A DNA stretch of 44,597 nt from an uncultured Muribaculaceae bacterium (GTDB taxonomy: Bacteria; Bacteroidota; Bacteroidia; Bacteroidales; Muribaculaceae): the NCBI GenBank assembly GCA_910584905.1, contig CAJUCQ010000071.1, positions 1-44,597 on the forward strand, read 5' to 3'. Shown here piece after piece: positions 15,360-23,231 of the stretch (within the stretch, counting starts at the first letter, position 1; the number at the start of each line of letters is the position of its first letter). Both the position numbers and the translations under genes were made by a program. A model generated the notes under the pieces. The model was not told the DNA's origin. It saw nothing but the letters and a program-made list of their open reading frames with translations, and made no database searches.

Positions 15360-16304
15360 TTATTCGCCAGGCTTAAGTTCGAGTCCGGTGCGTTCGTGGA
15401 GGCCGAAGAGCAGATTCATGCAGTGGATGGCGTTGCCGACGGCGCCCTTCATGCGGGGGTCTATCGCGGCGCGGAGTCTTACCGTGTCGGCATCAGGCTT
15501 GCTGACGGAGATGAAGCATTTGTTGCACCCCGCCAGCGGGGCGTCTTCCGAGCCGTCGGGCAGGGGGATGCCGGGAGGGAGAATGAATGTGAAGTTATGG
15601 TCGTCGTAAGCCTCGGCGAAAGAGTCGCGGATGGTCTGCTCGTCGATGGCGCAAGGGAATTCCATATCGACGGTGAGCCCTCGCAGGGAGTGGGACTCAC
15701 GCCCGCTCGCGCGGAACTCAACGCGCCGTCTGAACGAAGTCTGCACCGCCTGAAGGCATGCGCTGACTTCGCGGGCCGACCTCTCGGGGTCGAACTCCGG
15801 GCCGTCGACCGTGATTTCGAGCGATTCAGTGTCGCCGGGCATCATAAGCACGCGGGCAAAGGGGAACGTAGCGTCCAAGGCCGCAATCGCCGGGGCGCAC
15901 GCGAGGCGCACGGCGCGGGCGCCGCGCACCATTGCCTTGCGGTTTAGCTCCGGGACGCCGTAGACAAAATTGTCTAGGCTGTCGACGGCCGACCCTTCCC
16001 CGGGCTTCGGAGGAAAGACGATGAGTCTGAACTCGGGGTCGGTCTCCAGCTTGCTGAGTGCTTCGGCGGGCACGTCGTCAGCGTCGAGACAAAAGAGCAC
16101 GTCGAGTTTGGAGTAGTCGAGCGTGCGGCTGTAGCGGATGTCGCAGCTCCCGAAGACGTCGAACACGTCTTCCCAGAGCGGGCGGCCGGCATGGTCTTCG
16201 CTGGCGAAGCCTATAAACTGGATGTCGGGGTGGATGAGGAGCAGACGCACGAGGTCGCGTGCGTTCGGAGTGTCGGTTTTGCCGTAAATGGCGGCCTTTA
16301 TCAT
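15360..16304 (-). CDS. divergent N-acetyl-gamma-glutamyl-phosphate reductase-like protein
   Basis: 314 residues that align with ArgC over the whole length: VYGVPELNRKA in the middle, GCNKCFISV and KGAVGNAIHCMNLLFGLHE near the end. The key parts are unusual. The N-terminal dinucleotide loop, normally G-x-x-G-Y-x-x-x-E, reads YGKTDTPNARDL. The catalytic NPGC is replaced by LACAP, with Cys out of register by one. The region holding the catalytic His (HVPEI in Bacteroides ArgC) reads FDPER. Arginine-biosynthesis neighbours are absent; it follows waaA after 58 bases. It may be an inactive or repurposed ArgC paralogue, with the real argC elsewhere. Confidence 0.85.
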   Translation of the reverse strand: MIKAAIYGKTDTPNARDLVRLLLIHPDIQFIGFASEDHAGRPLWEDVFDVFGSCDIRYSRTLDYSKLDVLFCLDADDVPAEALSKLETDPEFRLIVFPPKPGEGSAVDSLDNFVYGVPELNRKAMVRGARAVRLACAPAIAALDATFPFARVLMMPGDTESLEITVDGPEFDPERSAREVSACLQAVQTSFRRRVEFRASGRESHSLRGLTVDMEFPCAIDEQTIRDSFAEAYDDHNFTFILPPGIPLPDGSEDAPLAGCNKCFISVSKPDADTVRLRAAIDPRMKGAVGNAIHCMNLLFGLHERTGLELKPGE

Positions 16305-16362
16305 GATTTTAATTGAGGGGGGAGATGAGTGGGTAGAAGAGTGAGGCGGGTGGGGAGGGCGG

Positions 16363-17631
16363 TCAGCCCGGGAAGAGGTCCTTGTGGATTTTGTCCGTGG
16401 CGCCGAGGTTGCGGCGGATATAGTCGCCGGCAGCTTTCCCGGCTACGGAGAGGGCGTGCGGGTCGGCGAATAGATGCGAGAGAGTGGAGTCGACGCTTTC
16501 CGCCGAGTCAACTTCGAATCCGCCGCCGCAGGCAATAAGGTCGGAGGCTTCTTTGAATTTGTAGTGTTTCGGCCCGAAGACGACCGGGATGCCGTAAACG
16601 GCGGCTTCGTTGATGTTGTGGATGCTTTTCCCGAAGCCCCCGCCGACGTATGCCACCGTGCCGTAGCGGTAGAGGCTGCTGAGAAGGCCGAAACAGTTTA
16701 TAACCAGCACCCGCACATCCTTAAGCCGGGAATCGGCCGGGTCGGCGGCAAAGATTTCGCGGTATGTGGTGAAGCTCATGGTCTGTTCGTCGCCGATGGC
16801 GTGGCGGATTTCGGCTATGCGCAGCGAGTCGAATTCGTGTGGCGCGACGATGGCTTTCACTTCGGGGTGGCGAAGAAGCCACGGGATGTACAGCGCCTCG
16901 TCCTTTTCCCAGCTGCTGCCGGCGATAAGCACCTTGTCGCTTCCGCGGAGGAAATGCTCGACTTCGGCCACGTCGTGGCCTCCGGCACGCACTGCCGACA
17001 CGCGGTCGAACCTCGTGTCACCGACGACGCTCACCGCCGTGATACCTATGCCTTCAAGGAGCTTGCGCGAGGCTTCGTCCTGAACGTAAAGATGCGCGAA
17101 GCACTTCAGGATTTTCCTGAATGTGCCGCCCCACGGACGGAAAAATATCTGCCCGGGGCGGAATATGGCCGAGATGATGTAGACGGGGATGTGTCGCCGA
17201 CGCAACACCGACAGGTAGTTGCCCCAGAACTCATATTTCACGAATATCGCTGCTTTCGGGCGCGCCGCTTCAATAAAGGCGGCCGCCCCTCCGGGAGTGT
17301 CGAAAGGCAGGTAGACCGTGGCCACGCGCGGATGGTAGTCGCGGCGCACCTCGAAGCCCGAGGGCGAGAAGAAACTGGCGAGGATACTGATTCCGGGGCG
17401 CTCTTCGAGCAGACGGTCAATCAGCGGCCGCGCCTGCTCGAACTCGCCCAGCGAGGCCGAGTGAATCCAAAGATCGAACCCTTCGGGGGCGATGGTGCGG
17501 CGTTTGCGGGCGATTCGTTTGAGGCTGACGCTCTGGCCCTGTATCATTCGTCGCACTTTCGGACTCCGTAAGGCCGCAATCCGTGCCGCGCTGCGGTACA
17601 GACGTATCCCGGCGTTGTATAGCGGATTCAT
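16363..17631 (-). CDS. waaA: 3-deoxy-D-manno-octulosonic acid (Kdo) transferase
   Basis: Inner-membrane glycosyltransferase (GT30) that adds Kdo to lipid A precursor. The start at 17631 (MNPLYNAGIRLYR) is preferred to an upstream ATG because it lies 8 bases after the gltX stop and gives the usual ~422-residue length. Family motifs: WIHSASLGEFEQ (HxASxGE), VKYEFWGNYL (the E-x-x-W-x-N box), GDTRFDR, GSSWEKDE, and VGGGFGKSIHNINEAAVYG followed by GPKHYKF. It forms an operon with gltX and probably the ArgC-like gene. Confidence 0.95.
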   Translation of the reverse strand: MNPLYNAGIRLYRSAARIAALRSPKVRRMIQGQSVSLKRIARKRRTIAPEGFDLWIHSASLGEFEQARPLIDRLLEERPGISILASFFSPSGFEVRRDYHPRVATVYLPFDTPGGAAAFIEAARPKAAIFVKYEFWGNYLSVLRRRHIPVYIISAIFRPGQIFFRPWGGTFRKILKCFAHLYVQDEASRKLLEGIGITAVSVVGDTRFDRVSAVRAGGHDVAEVEHFLRGSDKVLIAGSSWEKDEALYIPWLLRHPEVKAIVAPHEFDSLRIAEIRHAIGDEQTMSFTTYREIFAADPADSRLKDVRVLVINCFGLLSSLYRYGTVAYVGGGFGKSIHNINEAAVYGIPVVFGPKHYKFKEASDLIACGGGFEVDSAESVDSTLSHLFADPHALSVAGKAAGDYIRRNLGATDKIHKDLFPG

Positions 17632-17639
17632 CTGCTGTC

Positions 17640-19181
17640 TCAGGCGCTTGCGTCGGCGGGTTTGATGCGTTCGACGCCGGCGAGGATGCGGCGGATGGTT
17701 TCTTCCTTGCCCATAAGCTCGGACACGTCGAACATGTGCGGGCCCTTGCATTCGCCCACAACAGTCAGGCGGAATGCGTTCATGACGTTGCCCATGTGAA
17801 GGCCGTTGCTCTTTATCCAGTCCATGATTACAGGCTCGACTACCGAACCCGTGAAATCGGGCTGTTCGTCAAGGATGCGCGCCAGCGTGCGCATGAGCTC
17901 GGGGGTCTCGTCGCTCCAGCGCTTTTTGATGTCTTTGGGGTTGTAAGTCTCGGGGGCTTTGAAGAAGAAAGCGGCCTGTTCCCAAAGGTCGGCCACGAAG
18001 TTGATGCGTCCTTTGACGAGGCCTGCGGAGCGGCTGATGTATTCGTCGGTGAAGTCATCGGGATTCACGCCGTTGGCGCGGAGCACAGGCTTGAAGAGCT
18101 CGCCGAGTTCGGCGTCGGGCATCATCTGGAGGTATGTGTGGTTAAACCACTTGCCCTTGTCAAAGGCAAAGCGGGCGCCGGAGCGCGAGCAGTGGGCGAA
18201 CGAGAATTTTGCGATGAGTTCGTCCATACCCATCACCTCCGTGTCGTCGCCGGGATTCCACCCGAGGAGGGCGAGGAAGTTAACGACGGCCTCGGGCAGA
18301 TAGCCGCTTTCGCGGTAGCCGCGCGACACGTCGCCGCTCTTGGGATCGTGCCATTCGAGGGGGAATACGGGGAATCCGAGGCGGTCGCCGTCGCGCTTGC
18401 TGAGCTTGCCCTTGCCGTCGGGCTTGAGAAGAAGGGGAAGATGCACGAATTCGGGCGCCGTGTCGGCCCACCCGAAGGCTTCGTAGAGCAACACGTGAAG
18501 CGGAGCCGACGGCAGCCATTCTTCGCCGCGGATTACGTGCGACACCTTCATCAGATGGTCGTCGACGATATTCGCCAAATGATACGTGGGCAGGTCATCG
18601 GCGCTCTTGTAGAGCACCTTGTCGTCGAGAATGTCGCTTTTGATTGTCACCTTTCCGCGAAGGAGGTCGTTGACCTCGACGTCGCGGCCCGGCTCGATGC
18701 GGAAGCGCACCACGTATTGCTCGCCGGCGTCGATAAGGCGCTTTACTTCGTCGGCCGGGAGAGAGAGCGAGTTGCGCATCGCCGTGCGGGTCGATGCGTC
18801 GTATTGGAAGTTGGCGATTTCCGCGCGCTTGGCTTCCAGCTCCGCGGGAGTGTCGAAGGCGATGTAGGCCTTGCCGGCGTCAAGCAGTTGCTTGACGTGC
18901 TCGCGGTAGATGTCGCGGCGCTCGCTTTGCTTGTAAGGGCCATAAGGGCCTCCCTCGCGCACGCCTTCGTCGATTTCGATTCCGAGCCATGCGAGGGATT
19001 CATTGATATAATCCTCGGCTCCGGGAACGAAGCGTTGCGAATCGGTGTCCTCGATTCGGAGAATCATTTTGCCGCCGTGCTGGCGCGCAAAAAGATAGTT
19101 ATAGAGAGCGGTGCGTACGCCGCCGATATGGAGAGGCCCTGTGGGGGAGGGCGCAAATCGAACTCTTACTTCGCGGTTCAT
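17640..19181 (-). CDS. gltX: glutamyl-tRNA synthetase
   Basis: Class I aminoacyl-tRNA synthetase that charges tRNA-Glu. The start at 19181 (MNREVRVRFAPSPTG) is chosen because longer readings cross the promoter. Motifs: HIGH as H18-I-G-G21, followed by TALYNYLFAR, and the KMSKS loop as KGKLSKRDG. At 513 residues it has the normal bacterial length, with a C-terminal anticodon-binding helical domain. First gene of the gltX-waaA-argC-like operon, divergent from dxr. Confidence 0.97.
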   Translation of the reverse strand: MNREVRVRFAPSPTGPLHIGGVRTALYNYLFARQHGGKMILRIEDTDSQRFVPGAEDYINESLAWLGIEIDEGVREGGPYGPYKQSERRDIYREHVKQLLDAGKAYIAFDTPAELEAKRAEIANFQYDASTRTAMRNSLSLPADEVKRLIDAGEQYVVRFRIEPGRDVEVNDLLRGKVTIKSDILDDKVLYKSADDLPTYHLANIVDDHLMKVSHVIRGEEWLPSAPLHVLLYEAFGWADTAPEFVHLPLLLKPDGKGKLSKRDGDRLGFPVFPLEWHDPKSGDVSRGYRESGYLPEAVVNFLALLGWNPGDDTEVMGMDELIAKFSFAHCSRSGARFAFDKGKWFNHTYLQMMPDAELGELFKPVLRANGVNPDDFTDEYISRSAGLVKGRINFVADLWEQAAFFFKAPETYNPKDIKKRWSDETPELMRTLARILDEQPDFTGSVVEPVIMDWIKSNGLHMGNVMNAFRLTVVGECKGPHMFDVSELMGKEETIRRILAGVERIKPADASA

Positions 19182-19228
19182 GTCCTCGTGAATATTGTTG
19201 ATAGAGACAGTGTGGTGTATAATCGCCG

Positions 19229-19260
19229 CAAAGTTACAAAAAATCCGCGATACGGGCAAA
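19229..19260 (-). promoter_or_regulatory. gltX promoter
   Basis: Minus strand TTTG (19260-19257), 20-bp spacer, TAACTTTG (19236-19229). The leader to the gltX ATG is about 40 bases. Confidence 0.8.
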
Positions 19261-19321
19261 TATATGGAATCAAGGAGGCCGCGGGCGCCGACCCCGCCGC
19301 GGACCTTGCTTGTAGCGACAT

Positions 19322-19353
19322 CTTGCGCAAACAAGAAAATTTTCGTAATTTTG
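19322..19353 (+). promoter_or_regulatory. dxr promoter
   Basis: CTTG (19322-19325), 20-bp spacer, TAATTTTG (19346-19353). The ATG of dxr begins 8 bases after the -7 element, so the transcript should start at or next to the start codon. Confidence 0.65.
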
Positions 19354-19360
19354 CCGTATT

Positions 19361-20533
19361 ATGAGTAATTCCGCTCCAAAACGTCTTGCCATACTTGGCG
19401 CAACGGGGTCGATAGGCACCCAGACCCTCGACATTGTGCGCCGTCACCCCGAGCTGTTCAGCGTCGCGGTCCTCTCCGCAGGCTCGCGCGTCGAAGACCT
19501 TATAAAATATGCGGAGATGTTCCGCCCGCGTTTAGCCGTCATTGCCCGTCCCGAGCTGGAAGGCCGTTTGCGCGAAGCACTTGCCCCGCTGGGCATTGCC
19601 ACGGCCTCCGGGCCTCAGGCCCTTTGCGAAGCCGCCTCGGCCGATGACGTCGACATGGTCGTCACGGCCACGGTCGGATACAGCGGGCTGGAACCAACCG
19701 TATGCGCCATCAAGGCCGGAAAAGAAATAGCCCTCGCAAACAAGGAGACCCTCGTCGTCGCCGGTGAATATATCCGCAGCCTTCTCGACAGCTGTCCGCA
19801 GGCGAAGATATACCCCGTCGATTCCGAGCACTCGGCTGTGGCCCAGTGTCTCGTCGGCGAGAACCCCGACAATGTGCGCCGACTTATAATCACGGCTTCA
19901 GGAGGCCCGTTTCGCACATGGCCCGTGGAAAAAATCGCCACGGCGACGGCCGCCGATGCCCTCCTTCATCCCAACTGGAACATGGGAGCGAAAATCACCG
20001 TCGACTCGGCCACGATGCTTAACAAGGCTTTCGAACTGATTGAAGCCCACTATCTTTTCGACATCCCGGCCGACAGGATTACGGCCGTGGTCCACCCTCA
20101 GTCGATTGTTCACTCGATGGTGGAATTCAACGACGGTGCAATCAAGGCCCAGCTCGGTGTGCCCGATATGCGCCTGCCCATAGCCTACGCGTTGGGCCGA
20201 TGCTCCCGCCTGCAGGGATGCTCCGAACCCCTTACGCTCGAACGCCTTTCGGAACTGACGTTCGAAAAGCCCGACGAGCTGAAATTCCCCTGTCTGGGAT
20301 TCGCGCGGCTCAGTCTTGAGCGCCGGGGCACGACGGCATGCACCGTCAACGGCGCAAACGAAGTGGCTGTCGCCGCATTCCTTAAAGGCCGCATCCCCTT
20401 CGGTAAGATATACCCCGCAATCGCCCATGCGGTCGAACACGCCACCTTTGTGGGCCGTCCCGGCTTCGACGATTACGTGGCCTCCAACGCCGAGAGCCGT
20501 CGCCTCGCCGAAGAATTTATCAGCAAAGCTTAA
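19361..20533 (+). CDS. dxr: 1-deoxy-D-xylulose-5-phosphate reductoisomerase
   Basis: Second enzyme of the MEP isoprenoid pathway, converting DXP to MEP with NADPH. The N-terminal NADPH motif GATGSIGTQTLD, the ALANKETLV block, metal-binding VDSEHSA (Asp and Glu), ASGGPFR, and HPNWNMGAKITVDSATM are all present. The 390 residues are standard. It is followed by rseP after 9 bases and starts a four-gene run on the + strand. Confidence 0.97.
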   Translation: MSNSAPKRLAILGATGSIGTQTLDIVRRHPELFSVAVLSAGSRVEDLIKYAEMFRPRLAVIARPELEGRLREALAPLGIATASGPQALCEAASADDVDMVVTATVGYSGLEPTVCAIKAGKEIALANKETLVVAGEYIRSLLDSCPQAKIYPVDSEHSAVAQCLVGENPDNVRRLIITASGGPFRTWPVEKIATATAADALLHPNWNMGAKITVDSATMLNKAFELIEAHYLFDIPADRITAVVHPQSIVHSMVEFNDGAIKAQLGVPDMRLPIAYALGRCSRLQGCSEPLTLERLSELTFEKPDELKFPCLGFARLSLERRGTTACTVNGANEVAVAAFLKGRIPFGKIYPAIAHAVEHATFVGRPGFDDYVASNAESRRLAEEFISKA

Positions 20534-20542
20534 TGTAGAAAT

Positions 20543-21988
20543 ATGGATATACTTGTCAAAGCCGCCCAGCTCATTCTGGCATTGGTGATTCTTGTCACCG
20601 TCCATGAGTTCGGCCACTATGCTTTCGCGCGGATGTTCGGCGTGAAAGTCAATCGTTTTTACCTTTTCTTCAACCCGTGGTTCTCGATTCTCAAATGGAA
20701 TCCGCTCAAGGGCACACTCGAGCTCTTCCCCCACAACTCGAAAGACGGAGGCCCCGACAAAGCCGTGAAGACATGGCAGGTAAGCAAGCCGCGCGAACCC
20801 CGCGCCGACGGACGCCCGACGTGGCGCGACACCATCTACGGCCTCGGATGGGTTCCCCTCGGAGGATATTGCGATATTGCAGGCATGATCGACGAGACAA
20901 AGGACGCATCGCAGCTCGAAAGCGAGCCGCAGAGCTGGGAATTCCGCTCAAAGCCGGCGTGGCAGCGTCTGCTGGTGATGGTAGCCGGGGTCTTGCTCAA
21001 CTTTGTCCTCGCGGTAGTCATCTACATCGGCATCGCATTCCATTGGGGCGATGACGTCATTCCGTATCAGGCCATGACCGAAGGCATGGACTTCAGCGTG
21101 GAAATGCAGGATGCCGGATTCCGCAGCGGCGACATGCTCGTGAACATCGACGGCAGGCCGCTCGACGCCAAAGACTATTCGGCCGGATGGGATCTGATTC
21201 AGCCCGGCGCCCGTGTGGGCGTAGTCCGTCACGGACGAGACACCACAATCGTTGTCTCCGACAACCTTGTCAAGACTCTCGCCTCAAAAGGCAAAGACTA
21301 CATCCCGATGGCGATGCGAATCCCTGTCGTCGTGGCAAAGCTCCTGCCCGGCGACCCTGCGGCCGAAGCCGGCATAGCCGCCGGAGACCGTATCCTCGCC
21401 GTCGGAAACGACACAACGCCGGCGATAACCGAGTTCATGCCCGCCTTGCAACGCGCCAAAGGGCAGACCGTCGACATGCGCCTGCGCCACGCCGACGGCT
21501 CCGAGTCCGTAGTTCCCGTAAACATCAGCGACAACGGCAAAATCGGCATTCAGATGCTCTCGCCGCTCGAAATTTTCGACCGCGAAAAAATATCATATTC
21601 CTTCTTCCAAGCCATCCCGCGCGGCTGGGAAATCGGCACAACGCAACTCGCCACCTACGTCTCATCGCTCAAACTCCTGTTCTCCAAAGAAGGCGCGCAA
21701 AGCCTCGGAGGATTCGGCACCCTCGGCGACCTGTTCCCCTCGGCTTGGAGCTGGTATTCGTTCTGGCAGATTACGGCCTTCCTGTCGATAATCCTCGCAT
21801 TCATGAACATAATCCCCATCCCCGGACTTGACGGCGGACACACGCTCTTCCTGCTCGTAGAGATAATCACACGCCGAAAACCATCCGACCGTTTCCTCGA
21901 AATCGCCAATACGGCGGGCTTCGCATTCCTTCTCCTTCTCCTCCTCTATGCCAACGGCAATGACCTTTACCGATATTTACTGAAATAA
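20543..21988 (+). CDS. rseP: RseP-type site-2 protease
   Basis: Inner-membrane zinc metalloprotease performing regulated intramembrane proteolysis, in relatives the cleavage of anti-sigma factors and leftover signal peptides. Zinc motif H21-E22-F-G-H25 lies in the first membrane helix; the second ligand motif lies in NIIPIPGLDGGH near the C-terminus. Between them are a membrane segment (LLVMVAGVLLNFVLAVVIY) and two PDZ-like repeats (around DAGFRSGDMLVNIDGRP and AAGDRILAV). The 481 residues include an insert of about 60 after the first helix, seen in Bacteroidetes. Operon with dxr and the methyltransferase gene. Confidence 0.95.
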   Translation: MDILVKAAQLILALVILVTVHEFGHYAFARMFGVKVNRFYLFFNPWFSILKWNPLKGTLELFPHNSKDGGPDKAVKTWQVSKPREPRADGRPTWRDTIYGLGWVPLGGYCDIAGMIDETKDASQLESEPQSWEFRSKPAWQRLLVMVAGVLLNFVLAVVIYIGIAFHWGDDVIPYQAMTEGMDFSVEMQDAGFRSGDMLVNIDGRPLDAKDYSAGWDLIQPGARVGVVRHGRDTTIVVSDNLVKTLASKGKDYIPMAMRIPVVVAKLLPGDPAAEAGIAAGDRILAVGNDTTPAITEFMPALQRAKGQTVDMRLRHADGSESVVPVNISDNGKIGIQMLSPLEIFDREKISYSFFQAIPRGWEIGTTQLATYVSSLKLLFSKEGAQSLGGFGTLGDLFPSAWSWYSFWQITAFLSIILAFMNIIPIPGLDGGHTLFLLVEIITRRKPSDRFLEIANTAGFAFLLLLLLYANGNDLYRYLLK

Positions 21989-22004
21989 ACAAGGCCCTGA
22001 AAAC

Positions 22005-23207
22005 ATGAAACTCCCTATATTGAAACTCCGTCGCGGCAAGGAAGAGTCTCTTGACCGCTTCCACCCTTGGGTCTTCTCCGGCGCTCTTGTCAAGATGCCT
22101 GGCGAGGATTCCGGTATCGAAGAAGGCGACCTCGTGTGCATCGAAGCCGCCGACGGCCGAATCATAGGCACCGGGCATTTTCAGATCGGCTCCATAGCCG
22201 TGAGAATGCTCACATTCGGCGAAGGCGAGACGGTCGACGCCGACTTCTATCGCCGACGCCTTCAAGAAGCTTTCCGCCTCCGCCAAGCCCTCGGTCTTAT
22301 GCGCCCCGACAATACCGCCTATCGCCTTGTCCACGGCGAAGGCGACTTCCTCCCCGGACTCGTGGTCGATGTCTATGGCCCGACGGCGGTGCTTCAGGCC
22401 CACTCCCCGGGCATGCACTTCGCCCGGACAATTATTGCCGAAGCGCTCGTGGCATTGCCCGGAGCCGGCATCAGCAATGTCTACTACAAATCGGAGACGA
22501 CACTCCCGTACAAAGCCCATCTCGACCCGCAGAACGCCTATATCCTCGGCGACTACGCCGGGGACGAGGCGCTGGAGAACGGACTGCGGTTTCGCATCGA
22601 CTGGTTGCGGGGGCAAAAAACCGGATTTTTCGTTGACCAGCGCGACAACCGCGCACTCCTGAAACATTACAGCGCCGGGCGAAAGGTCCTCAACATGTTC
22701 TGCTACACGGGCGGTTTTTCGGTCTACTCTCTCGCCGGAGGCGCGCTCAAAGTCGATTCCGTCGACTCATCAGCCAAAGCCGTGTCGCTCACTGACGCGA
22801 ACGTGGCTCTCAACTTCGGTCCCGGAGCCGAAGGCCGACACACATCTTTCGCCGAGGACGCATTCAAATTTCTCGACACGATGGAGGCCGGAGCCTACGA
22901 CCTTATCGTCCTCGACCCGCCCGCTTTTGCAAAACACCGCAGTGCCCTCCGCAACGCCTTGCGCGGCTATCAGCGCATAAATGCGCGCGCATTCGAGAAA
23001 ATAGCCCCCGGTGGAATACTGTTCACGTTCTCCTGCTCGCAGGCCGTGAGCAAAGATCAGTTCCGTCTCGCCGTTTTCTCGGCGGCTGCGCGGTCGGGAC
23101 GTCGGGTGCGTATCCTTCATCAGATGACTCAGCCCGCCGACCACCCCGTAAACATCTACCATCCCGAAGGCGAATACCTCAAGGGACTGGTGCTTTACGT
23201 CGAATAA
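22005..23207 (+). CDS. rlmI: 23S rRNA cytosine-C5 methyltransferase, RlmI-like
   Basis: SAM-dependent methyltransferase of the RlmI/YccW family, modelled on C1962 methylation of 23S rRNA. An N-terminal PUA domain (residues about 1-75, FHPWVFSGAL) precedes an EEHEH-like middle domain and the Rossmann methyltransferase domain: GFFVDQRDNR, VLNMFCYTGGFSVYS (SAM motif), DLIVLDPPAF (catalytic motif IV) and FTFSCSQ with the conserved cysteine (motif VI). Length 400 is typical. It lies 16 bases after rseP and 24 before the peptidase gene. Confidence 0.92.
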   Translation: MKLPILKLRRGKEESLDRFHPWVFSGALVKMPGEDSGIEEGDLVCIEAADGRIIGTGHFQIGSIAVRMLTFGEGETVDADFYRRRLQEAFRLRQALGLMRPDNTAYRLVHGEGDFLPGLVVDVYGPTAVLQAHSPGMHFARTIIAEALVALPGAGISNVYYKSETTLPYKAHLDPQNAYILGDYAGDEALENGLRFRIDWLRGQKTGFFVDQRDNRALLKHYSAGRKVLNMFCYTGGFSVYSLAGGALKVDSVDSSAKAVSLTDANVALNFGPGAEGRHTSFAEDAFKFLDTMEAGAYDLIVLDPPAFAKHRSALRNALRGYQRINARAFEKIAPGGILFTFSCSQAVSKDQFRLAVFSAAARSGRRVRILHQMTQPADHPVNIYHPEGEYLKGLVLYVE

Positions 23208-23231
23208 TCTCCCCAAAAATAACATTTCAAT

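Noticed and set aside
17583..19364. 593-codon + strand ORF opposite gltX
   Set aside because: Shadow of gltX: no family motifs, and codon periodicity explained by the real gene. The same reason applies to other long antisense frames (for example 4527-5576, 16474-17571, 25940-27010, 29134-30309, 32320-33447).
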